Assembly: GCA_002429595.1 (NCBI GenBank)
Contig: DJAM01000116.1
Span: 1-6,412, forward strand
DNA: 6,412 nucleotides
Direction of reading: 5' to 3'
DNA from: Coxiellaceae bacterium UBA6002
GTDB taxonomy: Bacteria > Pseudomonadota > Gammaproteobacteria > UBA6002
Part shown: piece after piece, positions 1 through 5,695 of the stretch
Layout: the number at the start of each line of letters is the position of its first letter
Numbering within the stretch: position 1 is the first letter of the stretch
Translations under genes and position numbers: made by a program
Notes under the pieces: generated by a model
Databases searched by the model: none
What the model was told of the DNA's origin: nothing
What the model saw: the letters and a program-made list of their open reading frames with translations, nothing else

Positions 1-22
1 GGGAGAGGGCGGGGGTGAGGGC
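1..22. repeat. Edge of a G-rich dispersed intergenic repeat (REP-like), with G-quadruplex potential
   Basis: The first 22 bases contain four G-runs (1-3, 7-9, 11-15 and 19-21) separated by loops of 3, 1 and 3 bases. This fits the canonical intramolecular G-quadruplex pattern. The wording (gggagaggg, then ggggtgaggg) also resembles one arm of a GC-rich repeat dispersed between genes in many Proteobacteria. The base composition differs sharply from the AC-rich DNA that follows. Only one arm is visible because the window begins here, so the palindrome cannot be confirmed. Confidence 0.45.
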
Positions 23-71
23 TAAACTCCAAGCACCTACCCAAAACAAACACTAAAAAGGAACAACCAAA

Positions 72-515
72 ATGCACACCAAACCAGAACTAAAAACCAT
101 CAAAGGCTTCGCTATCACAGGCCTCGCCACAAGAACCCGCAACCAAGACGAAATCCAGCCAGACACAGCTAAAATTCCCAGCCTGTGGCACAATCTTCAC
201 ACAGAGGTACTATCCAAAAGCAACGCAGCAACGACATTCGGCGTCTACCACAACTACGAATCCGACGACCGAGGCTATTACACCCTAACAGCTGGCACAA
301 AAGCCACCACACCCACCGACCACCTCGACACAATCCAAATCGTTCCTGGCAATTATCTCGTTTTCAGCAATCATGGCCCCCAGCCAGAAGCTATCATCAT
401 GCTATGGCAAGCAGTTTGGTCATACTTTCAAACTGAAGTGCAATACCAAAGAGCCTACAAGACTGACTTTGAGGTTTATCATGAGGAAAATTGTGAAATT
501 TACATAGGAATTTAA
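72..515 (+). CDS. GyrI-like / effector-binding-domain protein (stand-alone, YdeE/COG3708 type)
   Basis: This 147-residue protein matches the stand-alone GyrI-like (AraC effector-binding, SOUL-fold) small-molecule-binding domain in length and motif order. Landmarks are the opening strand KGFAITGLATRT (11-22), AKIPSLW (33-39), FGVYHNYESDDRGYYTLTAG (56-75), VPGNYLVF (91-98), the helix with W112, W116 and YF (118-119), and RAYKTDFEVYHEENCEIYIGI to the C-terminus. Glu63 and Glu134 with the tryptophans are the residues usually lining the ligand pocket. There is no DNA-binding helix-turn-helix, so it is not a complete AraC/MerR regulator. Relatives bind hydrophobic or cationic compounds, and some hydrolyse cyclopropanoid toxins. 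The ligand here is unknown. The start is supported by AAGGAA at 58-63, 8 bases upstream. Third codon positions are C-rich over the first ~90 codons, unlike the genes downstream, which hints at transfer from another genome. Confidence 0.85.
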   Translation: MHTKPELKTIKGFAITGLATRTRNQDEIQPDTAKIPSLWHNLHTEVLSKSNAATTFGVYHNYESDDRGYYTLTAGTKATTPTDHLDTIQIVPGNYLVFSNHGPQPEAIIMLWQAVWSYFQTEVQYQRAYKTDFEVYHEENCEIYIGI

Positions 516-576
516 CTTGCTTTGTTGCTAATTTTTAATAAAATTGATAAATATTTGTACTATTTAGAGATTAGCA
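516..576 (+). promoter_or_regulatory. Possible promoter region of the 542-residue gene
   Basis: This 61-bp gap is AT-rich. It offers a weak sigma70-like pair: TTGCTA (525-530) and, 17 bases on, TAAATA (548-553), which matches only half of the -10 consensus. A single TTTAAT hexamer lies at 534-539 without a good second copy at the spacing of a PmrA box. AGAGA (566-570) is a modest Shine-Dalgarno site 6 bases before the ATG at 577. No terminator hairpin for the preceding gene is visible, so read-through from it is possible. Confidence 0.25.
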
Positions 577-2205
577 ATGCAGTTACCAGAAAGCTTCGAA
601 GATGCCAAAAAACACTATTTTGGTATAAGGTGTAAACGAGACAGAGAACGCGGCCAGCAACTCCTGCCGGCCTTATGGGAGAGGTCTGAAGACAAGCTCA
701 TAAAGGCTAAATCGGCTTACTTTCTTGGAGTGATTCATTTAACCGACCTTATCCGGGGGAGTTTTACGTTAACTACCACAGCCGACAATCTAAGCGAAGC
801 ACAAAAAAGGATACTGAGCACGGGTCTTGAATGGCTAAAGAGATCTCATCAATTTGGTTATGAAACAGCCAGTTTATTGCTAGCGAGAATGCATGATGCT
901 CCAAATCAAGAAGAGTTTGATACTATTCAAATCGATATTGATGGCAATAAATTAACTTCTAATCCGGTTTATGCGCGAGAATTATTTAGCCCTGTTTATA
1001 GCGCAAATCTTTTAGTGCCAATCTCGAATACCAACCAACGCGCCGCGTTGCTGCTGGGCATTTATGCTCGAGAATGGTTAAAGTTAATGGAAAACATTAT
1101 TCTTAAAGATTCTCCTATATATATGCAATATGATCAAAAATTAGCACGAATCGTGCAGAGACCGCTTGCATTTTATCCCCCCGAACAAGAGTATGATCTG
1201 ATTGCTTCAATTTTTTTAGATAAATTCGTGAAAGATTTTGGTGACCTAGACGAAGTCACTGAAGAAACTGACCTAGAATTCATGCGGGACGAAGCAGAAA
1301 AATTTATCATCAAAGCAGAAGCATTTAGCAGGAGAGGTGTACTTGCTGCTATTGAGCTCATGAGGGATGTGTTTAGTGGTGAATGGTCTTTTTGCCATTT
1401 AGTAAGTGATGTCTTTACTAAAGATATTGATAAAGCAATACAACTGCAACAACAAGTATGGGATATAAGATTAGGGAAAACAATTGTTGCTTTGCAATGG
1501 TTAGAGAATGCCAAAAAGTTAGGATGCTCTAATCACGTCTCCGAATATCGTTTGGGACTCTTCTGTTTATCACAAGTTTATCTAGTGCAGCGAAAAGAAG
1601 GTTTGACCCATGAAGAAGCACGAGAATCATATGATTGTGCGGTTAAAGAAGTGAGAAGACGTAACACTGCTGCACATGAAGCCCGCGCTAATACGGCTTT
1701 CTTCACTACACCAGATGTTACTCAACAAGCTCAAACACTCTTACAACAAAATAATTTTGAGTTAGCTGTAGTCCGGTTTAGAAAAGCAATTGGCATTCTG
1801 GCTAAGAATAATCCAGATTCAGAAGAAATGGCAGATTGTCATCGTGGATTAGCTCTTTGTTATATCGAAACACATGATTTTGAATTTGCCGCTAGTGCTT
1901 GTGAACAAGCATTGAAGATTTACAAAAATTTACGTCTAACTCAAAAATATAAAGATGTCGTCAAAATATATAAACGAACCCTAGAAACAACAATACCTTT
2001 GGTAGAAAAAATTTTTATCGTAGCTCTTAAGCTTATGGAAGAAAAAGAAAAAAATTATGACAAAGCAAAAATATTCTTTAAATATGTTCTTACTCATACG
2101 AACGACACAGGTATACTTAGGTGCGCCGCGTTAAATCTAGATACCTGCAACGATAAGTTAATAGAAGAACAAGAAAATCAAAAAACTGGACCGCAAAGTA
2201 GCTAA
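577..2205 (+). CDS. Sel1-like/TPR-like repeat protein of unknown function; type IV effector candidate
   Basis: This 542-residue soluble protein has no signal peptide or membrane segment. Three helix pairs resemble Sel1-like repeats: residues 79-106 (GLEWLKRSHQFGYETASLLLARMHD), 237-266 and 303-331 (ALQWLENAKKLG, then YRLGLFCLSQVY). The C-terminal third looks like TPRs: about 383-409 (LLQQNNFELAVVRFRKAIGIL), 417-450 (a clear repeat with LALCYIETHDFEFAASACEQALKIY) and a weaker one near 493-505. Such repeats form superhelical protein-binding scaffolds, so a protein-interaction role is inferred. No catalytic motif was recognised. The tail at 530-542 contains E-E-Q-E followed by small polar residues, resembling the E-block secretion signal of Legionella Dot/Icm effectors. 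The start is the first in-frame ATG and has only a modest ribosome site. A second hypothetical gene follows 122 bp downstream on the same strand. The reading frame is certain; the function is not. Confidence 0.8.
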   Translation: MQLPESFEDAKKHYFGIRCKRDRERGQQLLPALWERSEDKLIKAKSAYFLGVIHLTDLIRGSFTLTTTADNLSEAQKRILSTGLEWLKRSHQFGYETASLLLARMHDAPNQEEFDTIQIDIDGNKLTSNPVYARELFSPVYSANLLVPISNTNQRAALLLGIYAREWLKLMENIILKDSPIYMQYDQKLARIVQRPLAFYPPEQEYDLIASIFLDKFVKDFGDLDEVTEETDLEFMRDEAEKFIIKAEAFSRRGVLAAIELMRDVFSGEWSFCHLVSDVFTKDIDKAIQLQQQVWDIRLGKTIVALQWLENAKKLGCSNHVSEYRLGLFCLSQVYLVQRKEGLTHEEARESYDCAVKEVRRRNTAAHEARANTAFFTTPDVTQQAQTLLQQNNFELAVVRFRKAIGILAKNNPDSEEMADCHRGLALCYIETHDFEFAASACEQALKIYKNLRLTQKYKDVVKIYKRTLETTIPLVEKIFIVALKLMEEKEKNYDKAKIFFKYVLTHTNDTGILRCAALNLDTCNDKLIEEQENQKTGPQSS

Positions 2206-2272
2206 GCTATTTGCAGCCCTGCCAAAAGCCAGTAGCAAAATTGAAATAATAAATAATACGAAGTAATATTCG

Positions 2273-2310
2273 CTTAAGATAGTTTCATTACAATATTAAG
2301 TTCTTATAAA
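2273..2310 (+). promoter_or_regulatory. Candidate promoter of the 318-residue gene with a degenerate PmrA-box-like repeat
   Basis: CTTAAG at 2273-2278 fits the YTTAAK half-site. It is followed after exactly 5 bases by TTCATT (2284-2289), which matches 4 of 6 positions. A good -10-like TATAAA lies at 2305-2310, leaving a 15-base gap, so the second half-site falls about where a -35 box would be. No good -35 hexamer is present, as expected of an activator-dependent promoter. The second half-site is weak and the DNA is AT-rich, so chance is a real alternative. Confidence 0.3.
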
Positions 2311-2327
2311 AATGCGTAAGGAATGGT

Positions 2328-3284
2328 ATGTTTAAGTTTAATGAAAAAAATTCTGCTAAAAATCCCGAATCCAACCTCCCTAATAACGTATCTATCATGA
2401 CTCAAACTAGTCAACCAAAAGCAGATGTAGCTGTTGACAACTTACCAGAAATTAGTCACGAAAAAATTAGTTCGACAGAGTTTTCAGGCGTATACGCTGA
2501 CCAGCAAGAAGAAACTCAAGAAGAACAAATGATGTCAGCAGCTAAAATAATAATTGAAGAAAAAGCGAGCGATCTTATAAAAGAATTATTAGAATCTCTC
2601 ACTTTAAATTTAGAAAGTTTAAGCACTACAGGACAAAGGTGTGCCCTGCGCCGTAATCTATTAGCACAACATCGCAATTTTTCATATCTCCCCAATAACT
2701 TTAAAGAATTCTTTTTATTTACCAAACAAAATGCTCTCATTGATTGTGAAAAAACTCGAGAGTTATTACTAGGGACAATGAAGAGATTTTTAAAGCACAT
2801 AGATTTAATAGACGCTCTAATTGAAATGAATTACATGCGTATTCTAGTAGGCAGGAGCCAGATAGTTACCAACACTGACAAAGAAGCATTTAAAAATTCT
2901 CTCAAGAATCTTTTAGAGAAGAAAGAACTATCAGAAGCTAATTGCAAAGAACTCATTCGTTGGTTTACCACTGCCTACTTGGACCTGATGTTTTTAAAAG
3001 GACTTAATAAAGTACTCATTCGAAAATGCCAAGAAAAATCTCTCAATATAGTAAGAAGAATGAACAGTGAGTTAAGCCAGATTGCACACCTTGAATCTTA
3101 TTCTTCCTGCGACGATGATCAAGTGATTGTTTGGGTCCAATTCTGGAAGAAAAATAAAAGAATTAATATCCAGGAAGCTGTGACTAGACTGCTGGATGTA
3201 ACAAAGAAAGAACAATCGATTAACGAAAAGCTGCATGTATTAAATAGTGAACATAATGCGTTTAGAAAAGTACGCATTCCTTGA
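2328..3284 (+). CDS. Hypothetical helical protein with polar, probably disordered N-terminus
   Basis: I recognise no family for this 318-residue protein. Residues 1-67 are rich in N, S, Q, E, P and K and probably disordered, ending in an acidic QQEETQEEQ run (59-67). From about residue 70 to the end the sequence is mostly amphipathic helix, with leucine-rich heptad-like stretches at 73-100, 141-170 and 185-245. Charged helices finish the protein (282-314). No signal peptide, transmembrane helix, metal site or nucleotide-binding motif is visible. The start at 2328 is well supported by TAAGGA/AAGGAA (2317-2323) 4-5 bases upstream. The next in-frame ATG at 2397 has no ribosome site. The gene follows the Sel1/TPR-like gene after 122 bp with its own candidate promoter. 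A disordered head on a helical body is common in secreted effectors of intracellular bacteria, but that role is only a guess here. Confidence 0.75.
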   Translation: MFKFNEKNSAKNPESNLPNNVSIMTQTSQPKADVAVDNLPEISHEKISSTEFSGVYADQQEETQEEQMMSAAKIIIEEKASDLIKELLESLTLNLESLSTTGQRCALRRNLLAQHRNFSYLPNNFKEFFLFTKQNALIDCEKTRELLLGTMKRFLKHIDLIDALIEMNYMRILVGRSQIVTNTDKEAFKNSLKNLLEKKELSEANCKELIRWFTTAYLDLMFLKGLNKVLIRKCQEKSLNIVRRMNSELSQIAHLESYSSCDDDQVIVWVQFWKKNKRINIQEAVTRLLDVTKKEQSINEKLHVLNSEHNAFRKVRIP

Positions 3285-3299
3285 TTGTAGTTCCATTGG

Positions 3300-3379
3300 C
3301 TATTGTCTTTTGCCTTCATTATTATTCCCGCAATTCATTGTCATTCCCGCGTAGGCGGGAATGACAATAGAAATGACAA
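3300..3379. repeat. Palindromic intergenic repeat of the ATTCCC-N8-GGGAAT type
   Basis: A perfect 14-bp inverted repeat has its arms at 3337-3350 and 3355-3368 around the 4-base loop GTAG. Its core, ATTCCC then 8 bases then GGGAAT, matches the pattern of the neisserial dRS3 element and similar REP-like repeats of other Proteobacteria. Around it are partial extra copies. ATTCCCGC recurs at 3324-3331 and 3343-3350. CTATTGTC at 3300-3307 is complementary to GACAATAG at 3363-3370. AATGACAA occurs at 3360-3367 and 3372-3379. No T-tract follows on either strand, so it is not a classic terminator, although the hairpin could protect or attenuate the upstream transcript. Confidence 0.8.
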
Positions 3380-3385
3380 CAAATC

Positions 3386-3444
3386 ATGAAACTCGAAGAT
3401 AGTCTAAACTTATAAATATTCTTATCAGGACAAGTTTAAAGGGA
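3386..3444 (+). promoter_or_regulatory. Possible promoter and leader of the oxalate decarboxylase gene
   Basis: A -10-like TATAAA lies at 3411-3416. The best -35-like hexamer, ATGAAA (3386-3391), sits 19 bases away, so the pair is weak. A 7-bp perfect inverted repeat, TAAACTT (3405-3411) and AAGTTTA (3432-3438), spans the region from the -10 box to just before the Shine-Dalgarno site AAGGGA (3439-3444). It could be an operator, but an AT-rich 7-mer pair may be chance. Confidence 0.3.
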
Positions 3445-3449
3445 CGACT

Positions 3450-4610
3450 ATGAGCAACGACGATAAAAAAAATTCAACCCCTGAACCAATCAGAGGCAAC
3501 GAAGGGGCATCCATTTTAGGTCCGCGAAACCCTTCTAGAGAAGCGGAAAATCCCGATCGAATAGCTCCGCCACCAACCGATGCTGGTACCGTTCCTAATC
3601 TCAAATGGTCTTTTGCTGACAGCGCTATGCGCATTGAAGATGGGGGTTGGGCGCGACAAACTACTATTCGCGAACTGCCTATTGCTACGCAAATAGCTGG
3701 AGTCAATATGCGCTTGAAAGCAGGTGCGATTCGAGAGCTACATTTTCATAAGGAAGCTGAATGGTCTTACATGATAGCTGGCAGTGCACGGATTACGGCA
3801 ATTGATCAACTGGGTCGAACATTTGTTGATGATGTTAACGAGGGTGATTTGTGGTATTTCCCGCCAGGGATTCCACATTCAATTCAAGGATTAGCAGATG
3901 ATGGCTGCGAATTCTTGTTGGCATTCAATGATGGCAATTTTAATGAAAATACCACATTCTTAATTAGTGATTGGTTAGCCCATACACCCAAAGAAGTATT
4001 AGCAAAAAATCTAGGCGTGTCCGAAAGTGTACTCGCCGATTTGCCTAAAAAAGAATTATATATTTTTCCATCAAAGGTCCCGGGTCCTTTAGAAGAAAGT
4101 CGTACCATGGGCGCAGGTCCAGCCGGTCCTGTTCCGCTATGGTTCAGTCATCGCTTAACAGCACAAGAACCCATAAAAACTAACAGTGGCACGATGCGCA
4201 TTGCTGATTCAAAGATTTTTCCGGCTTCTAAAAATATCGCGGCTGCTTTGGTTGAAATTGAGCCAGGCGGAATGAGGGAAATGCATTGGCATGCGAATGG
4301 CGATGAATGGCAATATTATTTAAGCGGTCAGGCGCGGATGACTGTTTTTGCTTCTGGTGCCAATGCTAGCACCTTCGACTATCAGGCAGGTGATGTGGGC
4401 TATGTTCCTTGTTTCATGCCACACTATGTTGAAAACACTGGCAACACGACATTACGCTATTTGGAATTATTCCGGAGTGACCATTTTGAGGATATCTCAC
4501 TCACACTGTGGCTATCATTGACACCACATGATTTAATACGTGCTCATCTTAATATTGATGAAGAAATTTTAGCTAAACTACCTAAGCGTGATGTTCCAAT
4601 CGTTCCATAG
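3450..4610 (+). CDS. oxdC: Oxalate decarboxylase, bicupin Mn enzyme (EC 4.1.1.2)
   Basis: This enzyme converts oxalate to formate and CO2, consuming a proton and using Mn and O2. The 386 residues align end to end with Bacillus subtilis OxdC (385 residues), including the N-terminal PIRG, PRN and DAGTV(P/S)N signature. The first cupin ligands are H98, H100, E104 and H143, with catalytic Arg95. The mobile lid is N165-E-N-T-T169. Its Glu166 corresponds to the Glu162 that separates decarboxylases from oxidases. The second cupin ligands are H279, H281, E286 and H325, with Arg276 and Glu339. The bacillary lid reads SENST, and its HWH in site 1 is HFH here (Phe99 replaces Trp96), while Trp280 keeps the partner position. 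There is no signal peptide, so the enzyme is cytoplasmic. The start is set by AAGGGA 5 bases upstream. No oxalate or formate transporter or CoA-transferase adjoins it. It stands alone, possibly for acid tolerance or oxalate detoxification. Confidence 0.93.
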   Translation: MSNDDKKNSTPEPIRGNEGASILGPRNPSREAENPDRIAPPPTDAGTVPNLKWSFADSAMRIEDGGWARQTTIRELPIATQIAGVNMRLKAGAIRELHFHKEAEWSYMIAGSARITAIDQLGRTFVDDVNEGDLWYFPPGIPHSIQGLADDGCEFLLAFNDGNFNENTTFLISDWLAHTPKEVLAKNLGVSESVLADLPKKELYIFPSKVPGPLEESRTMGAGPAGPVPLWFSHRLTAQEPIKTNSGTMRIADSKIFPASKNIAAALVEIEPGGMREMHWHANGDEWQYYLSGQARMTVFASGANASTFDYQAGDVGYVPCFMPHYVENTGNTTLRYLELFRSDHFEDISLTLWLSLTPHDLIRAHLNIDEEILAKLPKRDVPIVP

Positions 4611-4623
4611 TTAAACGATATTG

Positions 4624-5580
4624 CTAGTGAATTTCATACAAATCTGCTGGATTGGTTTTCAGCAGATTACCTTTATCAAATAGTCTTTCACGCTTCAGTT
4701 CTTCTTGATAGAACACTAAGAGCCCTATAGAAAAGAAAATAATGGAAGCAAGATAGTGCCAAGTAATTTGTTCATTCAGAAAATACCAGCTAAAAAATGC
4801 CGCAAAAAATGGGGTCATGAGGCCGGCAAATGACATAAAAGTCGCGCTGTAGCGCTTTAAGAGATGAGCATATAAGTTGTAACAAATGATATTCGAAATG
4901 AGACACATGAAGAGACTGTTCTCAATAAAGGGCCGCATCGATGTCACCGGTACTGGATTCCAAGCCTCGCCGCTTAAATAGGAATGAATCAAGGCTAGAA
5001 TTCCACCAATTAGCATACTTGCGCCATTTGCCATGAGCGGTGAAAATTCATAATCGTTCACGAATTTTTTCAATAAAACCCAGCCCGAGACACTGCAGAT
5101 CACTGCCACTAACAATGCAATTTCGGGTAAAGAAATAAAGGCGATTTTTCCAATGCTTACTTCTGAAGGTGATTGCGCCATGAAAATTGGAAATAGGCCG
5201 AGAAATCCTAAACACAAACCATAGAATTTTTTACGATTTAGTTTTTCTTTCAACATCAAATAGGAAACGAGAGCCGCCACGAAAGGCGATAAGCTATATA
5301 ACAAGCATGCTTTGGCCGACACCATATGTTTGATGCCCCAAACCTCCGCGACATTGGTCAAGTAGATATTCAAGACGCCTAATAATAACAACGAAGGGAT
5401 ATGTAAACTTTTCGTAAACGCTTTGCGATTAAAGATCAACTGATGGAGAAGTAATAGGACACCGGCAAAGGCCATGCGAGAACCGATAAAGAAAAAGGGT
5501 TCCGTATAATTGAGGGTATCTTTGCTTAAACCGAATAAGCTAGCAAACAACAAATAGAGAAGGACGACTAAGCCAATCAT
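4624..5580 (-). CDS. DMT superfamily (EamA-type) inner-membrane transporter
   Basis: This 318-residue protein has about ten hydrophobic helices, near 1-18, 28-49, 61-80, 89-110, 118-135, 146-170, 181-203, 221-241, 246-267 and 274-291. This is the tandem 5+5 EamA layout of drug/metabolite transporters. Both halves keep the family's end motif: SPFVAALVSYLMLKEKLNRKKFYGL (98-122), and TPFFAAFFSWYFLNEQITWHYLA (256-278), each with Pro before the helix and Glu after it. A polar tail of about 27 residues follows. The substrate cannot be read from the sequence. Family members carry amino acids, purines, S-adenosylmethionine or drugs. The start is supported by GGAG (complement of 5586-5589) 5 bases upstream, and a sigma70-like promoter lies just above it. 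It converges on the oxalate decarboxylase gene with 13 bp between stops. A functional link to that enzyme, such as oxalate or formate transport, is not indicated. Confidence 0.88.
   Translation of the reverse strand: MIGLVVLLYLLFASLFGLSKDTLNYTEPFFFIGSRMAFAGVLLLLHQLIFNRKAFTKSLHIPSLLLLGVLNIYLTNVAEVWGIKHMVSAKACLLYSLSPFVAALVSYLMLKEKLNRKKFYGLCLGFLGLFPIFMAQSPSEVSIGKIAFISLPEIALLVAVICSVSGWVLLKKFVNDYEFSPLMANGASMLIGGILALIHSYLSGEAWNPVPVTSMRPFIENSLFMCLISNIICYNLYAHLLKRYSATFMSFAGLMTPFFAAFFSWYFLNEQITWHYLASIIFFSIGLLVFYQEELKRERLFDKGNLLKTNPADLYEIH
4641..4668. terminator. Stem-loop in the convergent 3' ends; possible terminator lacking a U-tract
   Basis: AATCTGCTG (4641-4649) and CAGCAGATT (4660-4668) form a perfect 9-bp inverted repeat. 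On the + transcript a G-U and an A-U pair extend it to 11 bp around a 6-base loop. It lies 30 bp beyond the stop of the oxalate decarboxylase gene, inside the last codons of the opposing transporter gene. It could stop the + transcript in this tight 13-bp convergent junction. Neither side carries a proper T-run (only CTTTATC on +), so efficient intrinsic termination is uncertain. Confidence 0.35.
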
Positions 5581-5610
5581 TAAGACTCCAATCCTTGACA
5601 GAAAAAAAGC

Positions 5611-5639
5611 ATTGTATCGTTTAGCACCTAATTTGACTA
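5611..5639 (-). promoter_or_regulatory. Sigma70-like promoter of the DMT transporter gene
   Basis: Read on the minus strand, TAGTCA (complement of 5634-5639, 4 of 6 to TTGACA) is separated by exactly 17 bases from TACAAT (complement of 5611-5616, 5 of 6 to TATAAT). Transcription would start near 5604, giving a leader of roughly 24 bases that contains the Shine-Dalgarno site. The transporter can therefore be expressed independently of the gene upstream of it. Confidence 0.5.
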
Positions 5640-5695
5640 CTTCTTAAACTGAAATAATAATTTTGCTAAGGGAATCATTATCTTAAATAAAAATC

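Noticed and set aside
113..131. Window-independent note: residues 113-131 of the 180-residue minus-strand protein as a transmembrane helix
   Set aside because: The coordinates given are residues, not bases. The segment contains an Arg and several Gly and Ser and is only moderately hydrophobic, so a membrane span is not supported.
185..436. 83-codon + strand open frame rich in Arg, His, Ser and Pro
   Set aside because: It lies wholly inside the GyrI-like gene in another frame. Its composition is a by-product of that gene's C- and A-rich codons, and it has no family resemblance.
534..550. PmrA-like box before the 542-residue gene
   Set aside because: One hexamer, TTTAAT, fits, but the hexamer 5 bases away (TGATAA) matches poorly, as does the one on the other side.
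1173..1514. 113-codon minus-strand open frame antisense to the 542-residue gene
   Set aside because: It is Ser- and Leu-rich low-complexity sequence typical of an antisense shadow, within a well-supported gene, and I saw no supporting signal for it.
2516..2800. 94-codon minus-strand open frame antisense to the 318-residue gene
   Set aside because: It is fully contained in a gene with a good ribosome site, and there is no recognisable protein character.
3255..3278. AATGCG...CGCATT hairpin at the 3' end of the 318-residue gene
   Set aside because: The stem is only 6 bp, with a 12-base loop, inside coding sequence, and is not convincing as a terminator or regulatory site.
3337..3368. Perfect inverted repeat as an intrinsic terminator of the 318-residue gene
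   Set aside because: The stem is strong, but no T-run follows on either strand and the sequence matches a dispersed-repeat pattern, so it is listed as a repeat.
3300..3379. Short CRISPR-like array
   Set aside because: The repeated units are 8 bp at unequal periods around a palindrome. There are no uniform spacers and no cas genes.
3425..3706. 93-codon minus-strand frame over the start of the oxalate decarboxylase gene
   Set aside because: It overlaps strongly conserved enzyme sequence on the other strand, so it is a shadow.
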